From Panopea generosa (Eukaryota; Mollusca; Bivalvia; Adapedonta; Hiatellidae), in contig CM055899.1 in assembly GCA_029582155.1 (NCBI GenBank), positions 55,571,853 through 55,635,852 on the forward strand: DNA of 64,000 nt, in the 5' to 3' direction. The position numbers and the translations under genes were made by a program. Under the pieces are notes generated by a model. The model was not told where the DNA came from. It searched no databases and saw only the letters and a list, made by a program, of their open reading frames with translations. Shown here piece after piece: positions 27,102 through 38,860 of this stretch (positions are counted from its first letter, which is position 1; each line of letters begins with the position of its first letter).

Positions 27102-28531
27102 AAAACAAGAATGACACCACTAGTTCAAAAACATATCATATTTAAAATGTGAAGTTTCAGATGGTAATACTTGGAAACTACCATCTTTATATGGTTATAT
27201 TAATACATTCATAGTGTAAAGATGGACTGGATGCATAATTTCTCAAGTTAACACAAGTGAAATTTGATTTCAACATTGCTTTTTTATAATTTTCATTTTT
27301 ATAATATCTTAATGATGTGAATATGAAAATTTAGGATAGTTGATAGATTTAATAATGGCTTAATTGTGACCAGGTTTTGGACTAGTTTCCATACATCAGT
27401 TACATAATTTGTCCCTGTTTTAAGTTTGTATTGTATACCCTCTGGCAGCTTGTCTCTGACTGGCCAATTTGAATCAAGCTAATGTAAAATTTGTATATAT
27501 TTTATATTTATTCATGTCTCATCATATGTAGAACAACATAGAACAACATAGAACATAATACATAATACATAAAATAACACATGCCATTCTAAAAAGAATT
27601 ATAAGAAACAATATACAACTCATTAAATATTTCTTATTCATAATTTTTTTTCTCAGGAGTACAGAGTCTAGCCAATGCATCTCGCATCTTTAATAAAACT
27701 CTCTATAGATTTATCTATACTGCCTAAATACCAAACAATGGGAGAAAATATATAGACGTAGTGTATAATTCTGGTTTAATTTTTTTTGTGAGAGATGTAT
27801 ATGCTGACTCCATACCTCTGTGGTTGCTCTTCGTTCGAATCCCATTTTTAACCAATGATACCCAGGAATTTCCAAACATTTATGAATATAATTAATATCT
27901 GATGGCTCAGGTCTAGTCCTACCGGTTGTAAAAATGAGTTTAAAGTACAAATTTTTGATGATACACAATCATATTTTGCATCAGATACGATCCAGAGAGT
28001 CACAATTTAGGCTAAATATTACAATTATACCAGTTTATTATTGCATTATCTAACTGGTTATGGGGCTTTAGTTAACAAAATTGATTAATAATACAGTTTA
28101 ACTCTTAAAGAGAATATAATATGACCAATACCGTTATATAGAAAATCTTATACAAGTTGGCAAAAACATGTGAGGTTTTGTTGAGAATCCTATCATTTCA
28201 ACGAGTTTAATAGATTTAATAATAAATGGGCATGATCAAGTTATTTTTTCATCATACCACTCAGTAATATTGGATACTTACCAATTTTTATTTCTCTTAT
28301 TCTCTTTAAAAATGGGGAAAATGCATTATAAGTCGTGTTTTGGTTTCCATCAATCATTGTAAGACATCAGCATCTCAAGATTACATCATTATGTTATTCA
28401 GATGCTTGGTCAAGTTGGTAATATGTTGTCCTAGACCTGAACTGTAAATCAGTAGTAAATTTTAATCTAGCTTTATTTGGGTTATTACACACCTGCATCA
28501 ATAAATCATGCGATTTTCAATATTTAGCACC

Positions 28532-28776
28532 ATTTTTATGCCATCGAGGGCTAGCAGATGATCAGTATCTAAACGACTCTTTCCTAGTATCCTGGTAGGT
28601 TAACCAGAATATGAGTATATCAATCTCTGCAATTAATTGATAACTTTTTCAATTGAACCAGCGGTGAGACACAGAACAATGAGACACAATGCTGCATATC
28701 AAACATCATGGAAATAGTGGTCCAGCGGCAATTCAAACTCAACACTCCTGAATTGATAGTCAGATGCACAATCCAT
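28532..28776 (-). mobile_element. SINE family A, 5'-truncated
   Basis: The complement carries the family A tail (GATGGCATAAAAAT), the body with GGAAAGAGTCGTTTAG, and the tRNA-like part back to ACTATCAATTCAGG. The A-box half of the head is missing. Confidence 0.65.
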
Positions 28777-28849
28777 TTTATACTGATTTTCAATGAGAAT
28801 ATAAAAACACTTCAAATGCATTAGTGCTTCTTTTCCAAATTTTACTCTT

Positions 28850-28925
28850 GTCAGGGGTTGAACCTGAGTCTTCTACCAAAAAAGTAGATGTGTTGGCCAG
28901 TTACACCACAAAAGTCTAAAATTTG
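28850..28925 (-). other. tRNA-like pol III promoter relic
   Basis: The complement reads GGTGTAACTGGCCAACACAT, then ACTCAGGTTCAACCCCTGAC, with A- and B-box-like blocks at tRNA spacing. It does not fold into a convincing cloverleaf and is probably an eroded SINE head. Confidence 0.35.
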
Positions 28926-28964
28926 TACAAAGAATCTTGACTAAAATATTAACATAATTTTACC

Positions 28965-30185
28965 AGGTCAAATCAGCCATTTTTTATCATCAGCTATTAT
29001 TACAACCACCACAACCATATCTATGATGACTGGTTTCCCAGGCCAGTTTATTATCATCAGATAGTTAATACTACAACCAACACAAATATTTCCAAGATGA
29101 TAACTGGTTGCCCAAGCTAGTTTTTATCATCAGCTACTACTAAAATCAACACAAACATTTCCAGGATGATTACTGGTTTCATAGGCCAGTTTTTATCATC
29201 AGCTAATACTGCAAACAAATGTTTCGAAGATGATTACTGGTTTCCCAGGCCAGTTTTTATCATCAGCTAATGCTACAACCAAAACAAACATTTCCAAGAT
29301 GATTACTGGTTTCCCAGGCCAGTTTTTATCATCAGCTACTACTACAACTAAAACAAACATTTCCAAGATGATTACTGGTTTCCCAGGCCATTTTTTATCA
29401 TCAGCTAATACCACAACCAAAACAAACATTTCCAAGATGATTACTGGTTTCACAGGCCAGTTTATCATAATCAGCTAGCTAATACTACAACCAACACAAA
29501 CATTTCCAAGATGATTACTGGTTTCCCAAGCCAGTTCTTATGAACAACTTATACTACAACTAACACAAACATTTCCAAGATGATTACTGATTTCCCAGGC
29601 CAGTTTATTACCATCAGCTACTAATACTTCAACCAACACAAACATTTCCAAGATGATTACTGGTTTGCCAGGCCAGTTTTTATCATCAACTAATATTACA
29701 ACACAAACATTTCCAAGATGATTACTGGTTTGCCAGGCCAGTTTTTATCATCAACTAATATTACAACACAAACATTTCCAAGATGATTACTGGTTTGCCA
29801 GGCCAGTTTTTATCATCAACTAATATTACAACACAAACATTTTTAAGATGATTACTGGTTTCCCAGGCCAGTTGATTATCAACTAATATTACAACCAACA
29901 CAAACATTAACAAGATGATTACTGGTTTCCCATGCCAGTTTATTATCATCAGCTAGCTAATACTACAACCAACACAAACATTTCCAAGATGATTACTGGT
30001 TTCCTAGGTCAGTTTAAATTATCAGCTAATACTGCAACCAACACAAACATTAACAAGATGATTACTGGTTTGCCAGGCCAGTTTTTATCATCAACTAATA
30101 TTACAACCAACACAAACATTAACAAGATGATTACTGGTTTCCCAGGCCAGTTTATTATCATCAGCTATTACTGCAACCTACACAT
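28965..30185. repeat. About 74-bp minisatellite, block 1
   Basis: Units contain ACAAACATTTCCAAGATGAT, TACTGGTTTCCCAGGCCAGT and TTATTATCATCAGCTAGCTA. Lengths vary from about 60 to 80 through the spacer between ATCAGCT and ACAAAC. ACTGG and CCAGT within each unit are inverted repeats. Confidence 0.95.
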
Positions 30186-30475
30186 CCACTACAATCATTG
30201 TTTAGACTAATGGTTGCCCTCTGTTCTTCTCTTTATATTGCGCTGTGCTGCTGTTGGCCACTACTTATGACAATGTGCTATTTCTCAGGTTTTTGTAGTG
30301 TTCGCCCCTGCGCCACGTCGAGGCCCAACACATCCGTCTTTGGCAGGAGAAAAATATAGTCATGTATAAGGAAACAGACATACATGACCAATGTATGTTT
30401 GAAATTTTATGTCTGTTCTTTTATCAACCAGCTATTATTTTACCACAAAGCATTTATTTACCTTTCTTTTTCTCC
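30186..30475. other. Non-array spacer between minisatellite blocks
   Basis: About 290 bases of apparently single-copy sequence with CGCCCCTGCGCCACGTCGAG. No gene seen. Confidence 0.5.
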
Positions 30476-30596
30476 CAGTTATTACTGGTTTCCCAGGCCA
30501 GTTTTTAACATCAGCTACTACTACCAACACAAACATTTCCAAGATGATTACTGGTTTCCCAGGCAAGTTTTTATCATCAGCTAATACTGCATCCAA
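30476..30596. repeat. About 74-bp minisatellite, block 2 (two units)
   Basis: Two units of the same array, then a switch to the 30-bp repeat. Confidence 0.85.
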
Positions 30597-30600
30597 CAGC

Positions 30601-31005
30601 TATTGTTTCACCACAGTGCATTTATTTACCAGTTCTGTTGCCACAACTCAATTATTTACCAGTTCTGTTCCCACAACTCAATTATGTACCAGTTCTATTA
30701 CCACAGCTCAATCATTTGCCATTTCTATTGTCACCACTCAATCATTACAGCTATTGTTTCACCACAGTGCATTTATACCAGTTTTATTGCAACAACTCAA
30801 TTATTTACCAGTTCTGTCGCCACAACTCAATTATGTACCAGTTCTATTACCACAGCTCAATCATTTGCCATTTCTATTTTCACCACTCAATCATTTGCCA
30901 GTTCTATTGCCACAACTCAATTATATGCCAGTTCTATTGCCACAACTCAATTATTTGCCAGTTCTATTGCCACAACTCAATTATTTACCAGTTCCATTGT
31001 CTTAC
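30601..31005. repeat. 30-bp minisatellite, module copy 1, about 13 units
   Basis: The unit is CCACAACTCAATTATTTACC plus AGTTCTATTG, with an exact 30-base period. The ten-codon period keeps three forward frames open. It is followed by a 145-bp single-copy segment (31,015-31,160) that recurs after the second 30-bp block at 36.2 kb. Confidence 0.95.
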
Positions 31006-31179
31006 AATTATTCATATAATTCCTGAATTAGTTTCATATATTGGGCCTTGCAACCCATGGATGTAAAGCCCGCATTTAGGAACAAGTTGACACAAAAATT
31101 GTCCCAATCAAGTTGTTCTTTTGTTTACGCTATTTGGAAGCTGGATTTACCACAAGGACCAGTTTATTATCATCATCAG

Positions 31180-34100
31180 CTGATAATGAAAAACCAACAC
31201 AAACATTTCCAAGCTGATTACTGGTTTCCCAGGCAAGTTTTTATCATCAGCTAATACTGCAACCAACACAAACATGTCCAAGATGATTACTGGTTTCCCA
31301 GGCTAGTTTTTATCATCAGCTAATACTACACAAACATTTCCAAGATGATTACTGGCTTGCCAGGCCAGTTTATTATCATCAGCTACTAACTAATACAACC
31401 AACTCAAACATACCCAAGATGATTACTGGTTTCCCAGGCCAGTTTATTATCATCAGCTACTAACTAATACAACCAACTCAAACATACCCAAGATGATTAC
31501 TGGTTTCCCAGGCCAGTTTATTATCATCAGCTAGTTAAATCCACAATCAACACAAACATTTCCAAGATGATTACTGGTTTGCCAGGCCAGTTTATTATCA
31601 TCAGCTAGCTAATACTACAACCAACACAAACATTTCCAAGATGATTACTGGTTTGCCAGGCCAGTTTATTATCATCATCAGCTAATACTACAACCAACAC
31701 AAACATTTCCAAGATGATTACTGGTTTCCCAGGCCAGTTTATCATAATTAGCTAGCTAATACTACAAACAACACAAACATTTCCAAGATGATTACTGGTT
31801 TCCCAGGCCAGTTTATTATCATCAGCTAGCTAATACAACCAACACAAACATTTCCAAGACGATTACTGGTTTCCCAGGCCAGTTTATTATCATCAGCTAG
31901 CTAATACAACCAACACAAACATTTCCAAGATGATTACTGGTTTGCCAGGCCAGTTTATTATAATCAGCTACTAACTAATACAACCAACTCAAACATTTCC
32001 AAGATGATTACTGGTTTGCCAGGCCAGTTTATTATCATCAGCTACTAATACAACCAACTCAAACATTTCCAAGATGATAACTGGTTTCCCAGGCCAGTTT
32101 ATTATCATCAGCTAGCTAATACAACCAACACAAACATTTCCAAGACGATTACTGGTTTCCCAGGCCAGTTTATTATCATCAGCTAGCTAATACAACCAAC
32201 ACAAACATTTCCAAGATGATTACTGGTTTGCCAGGCCAGTTTATTATCATCAGCTACTAACTAATACAACCAACTCAAACATTTCCAAGATGATTACTGG
32301 TTTGCCAGGCCAGTTTATTATCATCAGCTACTAATACAACCAACTCAAACATTTCCAAGATGATTACTGGTTTCCCAGGCCAGTTTATTATCATCAGCTA
32401 GCTAATACAACCAACACAAACATTTCCAAGATGATTACTGGTTTCCCAGGCCAGTTTATTATCATCAGCTAGCTAATACAACCAACACAAACATTTCCAA
32501 GATGATTACTGGTTTTCCAGGCCAGTTTATTATCATCAGCTACTAACTAATACAACCAACTCAAACATTTCCAAGATGATTACTGGTTTCCCAGGCCAGT
32601 TTATTATCATCAGCTAGCTAATACAACCAACACAAACATTTCCAAGATGATTACTGGTTTGCCAGGCCAGTTTATTATCATCAGCTACTAACTAATACAA
32701 CCAACACAAACATTTCCAAGATGATTACTGGTTTGCCAGGCTAGATTATTATCAGCAGCTTTTACTACAACCAACACAAACATTTCCAAGATGACTACTG
32801 GTTTGCCAGGCCAGTTTATTATCATCAGCTAGTTAAATCCACAATCAACACAAACATTTCCAAGATGATTACTGGTTTCCGAGGCCAGTTTATTATCATC
32901 AGCTAGTTAAATCCACAATCAACACAAACATTTCCAAGATGATTACTGGTTTGCCAGGCCAGTTTATTATCATCAGCTAGCTAATACTACAACCAACACA
33001 AACATTTCCAAGATGATTACTGGTTTGCCAGGCCAGTTTATTATCATCATCAGCTAATACTACAACCAACACAAACATTTCCAAGATGATTACTGGTTTC
33101 CCAGGCCAGTTTATCATCATTAGCTAGCTAATACTACAACCATCACAAACATTTCCAAGATGATTACTGGTTTGCCAGGCTAGATTATTATCAGCAGCTT
33201 TTACTACAACCAACACAAACATTTCCAAGATGACTACTGGTTTGCCAGGCCAGTTTATTATCATCAGCTAGTTAAATCCACAATCAACACAAACATTTCC
33301 AAGATGATTACTGGTTTCCAAGGCCAGTTTATTATCATCAGCTAGTTAAATCCACAATCAACACAAACATTTCCAAGATGATTACTGGTTTGCCAGGCCA
33401 GTTTATTATCATCAGCTAGCTAATACTACAACCAACACAAACATTTCCAAGATGATTACTGGTTTGCCAGGCCAGTTTATTATCATCATCAGCTAATACT
33501 ACAACCAACACAAACATTTCCAAGATGATTACTGGTTTCCCAGGCCAGTTTATCATCATTAGCTAGCTAATACTACAACCATCACAAACATTTCCAAGAT
33601 GATTACTGGTTTCCCAGGCCAGTTTATTATCATCAGCTACTACTACCAACACAAACATTTCCAAGATGATTACTGGTTTGCCAGGCTAGATTATTATCAG
33701 CAGCTTCTACTACAACCAACACAAACATTCCCAAGATGACTACTGGTTTGCCAGGCCAGTTTATTATCAGCAGCTAGCTAATACTTCCACCAACACAAAC
33801 ATTTCCAAAATGATTACTGGTTTGCCAGGCCAGTTTATTATCATCAGCTAGCTAATACTACAACCAACTCAAACATTTCCAAGATGATAACTGGTTTGCC
33901 AGGCCAGTTTATTGTCATCAGCTAGCTAATACTACAACCAACACAGACATTTGCAAGATGATTACTGGTTTGTCATGCCAGTTTATTATCATCAGCTAGC
34001 TTATACTAAAACCAACACAAACATTTTCAAGATGATTACTGGTTTACCAGGCCACTTTATTATCATCAGCTAGCTAATACTACAACCAACACAAACATTT

Positions 34101-36195
34101 CCAAGATGATTACTGGTTTGCCAGGCCAGTTTATTATCATCAGCTAGCTTATACTACAACAAACACAAACATTTCCAAGATGATTATTGGTTTGCCATGT
34201 CAGTTCCAAGATGATTACTGGGTTGCCAGGCCAGTTTATTATCATCAACTAGCTAATACTACAACCAACTCAAAACATTTCCAAAATGATTACTGGTTTC
34301 CCAGGCCAGTTTATTATCATCAGCTAGCTAATACTTCAACCAACACAAACATGTCCAAGATGATAACTGGTTTGCCATGCCAGTTTATTATCATCAGCTA
34401 GCTAATACTACAACCAACACAAACATTTCCAAGATGATTACTGGTTTCCCAGGCCAGTTTATTATCATCAGCTATCTAATACTACAACCAACACAAACAT
34501 TTCCAAGATGATTACTGGTTTGCCAGGCCAGTTTATTATCATCATCAGCTAATACTACAACCAACTCAAACATTTCCAAGATGATTACTGGTTTGCCAGG
34601 CCAGTTTATTATCATCAGCAAGCTAATACTTCAACCAACTCAAACATTTCCAAGATGATTACTGGTTTCCCAGGCCAGTTTATTATCATCAGCTACTAAT
34701 ACAACCAACTCAAACATTTCCAAGATGATTACTGGTTTCCCAGGCCAGTTTATTATCATCAGCTACTACTACCAACACAAACATTTCCAAGATGATAACT
34801 GGTTTCCCAGGCCAGTTTATTATCATTATCAGCTAGCTAATACTTCAACCAACACAAACATTTCCAAGATGATTACTGGTTTGCCAGGCCAGTTTATTAT
34901 CATCAGCTACTAATACAACCAACTGTAACATTTCCAAGATGATTACTGGTTTCCCAGGCCAGTTTATTATCATCAGCTACTGCTACCAACACAAACATTT
35001 CCAAGATGATTACTGGTTTCCCAGGCCAGTTTATTATCATCAGCTAGCTAATACTTCAACCAACAGAAACATTTCCAAGATGATTACTGGTTTGCCAGGC
35101 CAGTTTATTATCATCAGCTACTAATACAACCAACTGTCACATTTCCAAGATGATTACTGGTTTCCCAGGCCAGTTTTTATCATCAGCTACTGCTACCAAC
35201 ACAAACATTTCCAAGATGATTACTGGTTTCCCAGGCCAGTTTATTATCATCAGCTACTACTACAACCAAAACAAACATTTCCAAGATGATTACTGGTTTG
35301 CCAGGCCAGATTTTATCATCAGCTAATACTACAACCAACACAAATATTTCCAAGATGATTACTGGTTTCCCAGGCCAGTTTATTATCATCAGCTAGCTTA
35401 TACTACAACCAACACAAACATTTCCAAGATGATTACTGGTTTCCCAGCCCAGTTTATTATCATCAGCTAGCTTATACTACAAACAACACAAATATTTCCA
35501 AGATGATTACTGGTTTCCCAGGCCAGTTTATTATCATCAGCTAGCTTATACTACAACCAACACAAACATTTCCAAGATGATTACTGATTTGCCAGGCCAG
35601 TTTATTATCATCAGCTACTAATACAACCAACTGAAACATTTCCAAGATGATTACTGGTTTCCCAGGCCAGTTTATTATCATCAGCTACTAGTACCAACAC
35701 AAACATTTCCAAGATGATTACTGGTTTCCCAGGCCAGTTTATTATCATCAGCTACTAGTACCAACACAAACATTTCCAAGATGATTACTGGTTTCCCAGG
35801 CCAGCTTTTTATCATCAATTATATTACAACACAATAATTTCCAAGATGATCACTGGTTTCCCAGGCCAGTTTTTATCATCATTTACTACTACAACCTACA
35901 CAAACATTTCCAAGATGATTACTGGTTTGCCAGGCCAGATTTTATCATTAGCTAATACTACAACCAACACAAACATTTCCAAGATGATTACTGGTTTGCC
36001 AGGCCAGTTTATTATCATCAGCTAGCTAATACTACAACCAACTCAAACATTTCCAAGATGATTACTGGTTTGCCAGGCCAGTTTATTATCATCAGCTAGC
36101 TAATACTACAACCAACTCAAACATTTCCTAGATGATTACTGGTTTCCCAGGCCAGTTTATTTTCATCAGCTACTACTACCAACAACTAAAACATT
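31180..36195. repeat. About 74-bp minisatellite, main block, about 70 units with higher-order repeats
   Basis: Same unit as block 1. Two main subtypes, GGTTTCCCAGG and GGTTTGCCAGG, alternate. Marker variants show block duplications: the GGCTAGATTATTATCAGCAG subunit recurs at 439 bp (32,739 and 33,178) and again 506 bp later, and the AAGACGATTAC subunit at 286 bp (31,858 and 32,144). Confidence 0.95.
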
Positions 36196-36205
36196 TCCAA
36201 GATGA

Positions 36206-36420
36206 TTCACCACAATGCATTTATTTACCCGTTTTATTGCAACAACTCAATTATTTACCAGTTCTGTTGCCCCAACTCAATTATGTAACAGTTCTATTAC
36301 CACAGCTTAATCATTTGCCATTTCTATTGTCACCACTCAATCATTTGCCACTTCTATTGCCACAACTCAATTATTTGCCAGTTCTATTGCCACAACTCAA
36401 TTTACCAGTTCCATTGATTT
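36206..36420. repeat. 30-bp minisatellite, module copy 2, about 7 units
   Basis: Same 30-bp unit as at 30.6 kb, followed at 36,428-36,575 by the same single-copy segment (ATAATTCCTGAATTAGTTTC and TTTACGCTATTTGGAAGCTG). Confidence 0.9.
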
Positions 36421-36575
36421 GCCATTACTCATATAATTCCTGAATTAGTTTCATATATTAGGCCCTGCAACCCATGTAAACCCCGCATTTAGGAACAATT
36501 TGACACAAAAATTGTCCCAACTGAGTTGTTGTTCTTTTGTTTACGCTATTTGGAAGCTGGATTTACCACAAGAAC

Positions 36576-37737
36576 CAGCTGTTTCCAAAGGGTGTGTGGA
36601 GCTCAAATAGGTCCTAGTACCCCAAACTTGAGTCTCTGTCATGACAACCAAACAACCCAGTCCAAGGACTGGGTTTCTGTTTGCTTGCTGCCTTCCTTGG
36701 ACATGGTAGCCATTTTCAGACTCCCTCTCTCTCTGGGATTGAACCCGATTCCAAAATACCCGTAAAAACCATGGTAGGCATATAACGTACCATCTACAGT
36801 TGATAGGGCAGATGCTTACAAGATAAAGTCGCTAAAGCCAAATGTTATTCAGAGTTCTAATAAGAGCACTTCTGATAGAGCTTTGTTGCATGTATTAGCT
36901 CTAAATTACAACAATACAAATGTATTGTACTATCTAGTGAACCATATCTGATTTAAAGAGACATTCGCAGCTTCACATTGTTCCGTGTGGCATGCAAGCT
37001 TTGTTCTGAGACGAGCGTAAATATGGAGATCAAAATGCAGGTGAGTTTGCCAGCAAGCCGACAGACCCTCTTGAATGTAAACTTACAATATTATACTTTA
37101 GCCATGAGCATCTATTGTACTATACACTCGAATTGTCAAAGTAAAACATGGACTGCATGGCTCCACTATTTAGCTGATGATCTACAGCAGTATCGTAATA
37201 CAGCTGAGTTTCAAACAACCAATGGTTTCTCTGCTAGCATAAATTTACAGGTCTGATCGCAGACCGAGGTGGTCACTACAGGACAAGTCAAGACATGTGC
37301 ATGTTAATAATGGAACTAGCTGAGCTACTAGTCCACCAACAAGCTTCTCGGGACCAAGATGATTGCTGCGCCACTGAAAGGAGGAACCAGAGTTCGTTCC
37401 TATCGGGTGGTGACTGATGTGCCATTACCAAGGTGAATGCAGGATGAATTATCAAATGGTGTATTGGCCTATTTTCAGTAAAATATTCAATGTTGCCACA
37501 AGTTTCCACATCTGCATAAATACTAACACTAGGGATTTTTTTTGTTTTTTGTTGTTTTTTTTGGTTGTTTTTTTGTGTTTTTTTGTTGTTTTTTTTTTTT
37601 TTTGGTTTGTTAGTTTTGTTATTTTTTTTTTTTTTTGGTTAGTTTTGTTAGTCACATAATACAAAATGACAAATGAGAAGTACTCCTATACTAAAGTATG
37701 GCACCCTAAGTATGACATCCATCTATATGGCAATCCA
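36576..37737. other. Unassigned, partly coding-like region
   Basis: 36,580-36,780 has a perfect CCCAGTCC/TTGGACTGGG-type inverted repeat (CCCAGTCCAAGGACTGGG). At 37,024-37,042, ATGGAGATCAAAATGCAG is followed by a consensus donor GTGAGT on the plus strand, but no matching acceptor exon could be chosen. 37,537-37,638 is T/G-rich low complexity. Confidence 0.35.
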
Positions 37738-37912
37738 CCAGTTCCAACCTGGTACGAACTGCAGAAAGAGCATCCGGCACAGGTTTCTAAACCTTCCTAA
37801 CTGGGACAGCAGTGTGCACTAGACACAAGACACTCTACTCTGCCAGAGTATCTAAGACGCGGCTGGGGACATGAACTGGAGACACCACATAAATAGGTGC
37901 CATACACCATAC
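37738..37912 (-). pseudogene. Decayed tandem copy of terminal exon 3
   Basis: Immediately after the exon 3 stop, the minus strand repeats the exon in degraded form. The best-preserved block is GTCCCAGTTAGGAAGGTT, identical in both copies and spaced alike relative to the flanking GTTCGTACCAGGT / ATTCGTACCAGGT. Earlier matches include GGTATGG-GGC-CCT and CT(C)TGGCAGAGT against CTCTCGCAGAGT. The copy contains in-frame stops (for example TAG within GGTTTAGAAACC) and lacks an acceptor, so it cannot encode the same tail. It may now be 3' UTR. The duplication unit is about 205-210 bases. Confidence 0.6.
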
Positions 37913-37917
37913 CTGAT

Positions 37918-38169
37918 CTAGTAAGACAGCCTCTCTGGACGGCGAACTACCCGACCTGACCTGGTACGAATCTCCACAGGAGCGTTCAGTACAGGTTCCT
38001 TAACCTTCCTAACTGGGACATCTGTGTACCGGACAGGTAGTCTAGGCACTCTGCGAGAGCGTCTCAGAGACACGGGAGGGGGCGTGAGTTGGTCAGGTAG
38101 TGCCGCACAAACAGGCGCCATACAAGGCACAACGTACCTCTCAGCTGCTGGAAGGGCATCACCGGCAAA
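37918..38169 (-). CDS. Terminal exon 3 of the three-exon gene, basic tail resembling retroelement Pol C-termini
   Basis: A strong acceptor (pyrimidine-rich TTTTCTCTTTTCAG|TTTGCC) opens an 84-codon stretch ending in TAG at 37918. It joins exon 2 in phase 0 and encodes residues 96-178. The first third is mixed (starts FAGDALPAAERY). The rest is Pro/Arg-rich, with SLRRSRRVPRLPVRYTD and, at the end, IRTRSGRVVRRPERLSY. R-S/T-R-S-G-R followed by P-x-R-L/F/Y is typical of the tails that follow integrase in Ty3/gypsy-type Pol proteins, which suggests retroelement ancestry of this exon; that is inference. The three exons sum to 537 bases including the stop. The intron between exon 2 and this exon is about 12.6 kb and packed with repeats, so additional skipped or undetected exons are possible. 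A decayed copy of this exon lies directly downstream. Confidence 0.55.
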   Translation of the reverse strand, partial: FAGDALPAAERYVVPCMAPVCAALPDQLTPPPVSLRRSRRVPRLPVRYTDVPVRKVKEPVLNAPVEIRTRSGRVVRRPERLSY

Positions 38170-38860
38170 CTGAAAAGAGAAAATAAAATATTGGTTAAGA
38201 ATAAAACTTTCAAATCATTATCAAATTCAATATGTAATCTTACTGTTTAGATAAAATAATTATTTATCCAATAAGTTAAAACCATCACACTAGAAAACCA
38301 TAATTATATGCTCAAGAAGACTTCTAGTTAATACTTCCTACATTTAAGAGCTGTTGGAATGACAGCAAACTCGATTATTCGAATATTTGTCACAAAAGTA
38401 CAAAATTGACTAAGACTGATGCAGAGGCAAGCAAACAAGAGTAATCTAACAAAACTGAGTAGGACTTATAACTGCAATACCTTGTATGAAGTTTCAACCC
38501 AATACAATTACAGTGACTGCCGAGTTATAAAATTTTCTAAGTTAAACAAAGTGCCTAATTTGCAACAAAATCTGGCAAGAGTTATCCCAATTGATTAATT
38601 TAGTTGGTTTCATGCATACACAGCCATATATAAAGTTTCATGCAAATACATTGAGTGGTTGATGTGATCTGGACTTGATGGTACTTGCACACAAAACTTT
38701 AACCAGCTAGCCAGTATTTAAGCTGAAATGTATTTAATTTAATACAATTTTTATTTAAATCTGGGTGTGGATGTGGGGGTGTATATGTCAAAGTTTAATA
38801 AACAGGGCTGTGCAGTTGTAATACAATGAAAAAAAGTTGGAGGGGGAGGGTGTCTTGGGG
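38170..38860 (-). other. Intron 2 sequence adjoining exon 3
   Basis: AT-rich, no gene. Contains repeat wording (CAAAACTTTAACCAGCTAGC) shared with the 40-41 kb region. Confidence 0.4.

Noticed and set aside
28965-36575. CRISPR-like array because of regular repeats
   Set aside because: Repeats are contiguous diverging minisatellite units with no unique spacers of constant size, in a eukaryotic context.
36978-37256. 92-codon plus-strand frame as a gene
   Set aside because: Frame has no canonical ATG at its start, no family features, and the one good donor inside it has no partner.
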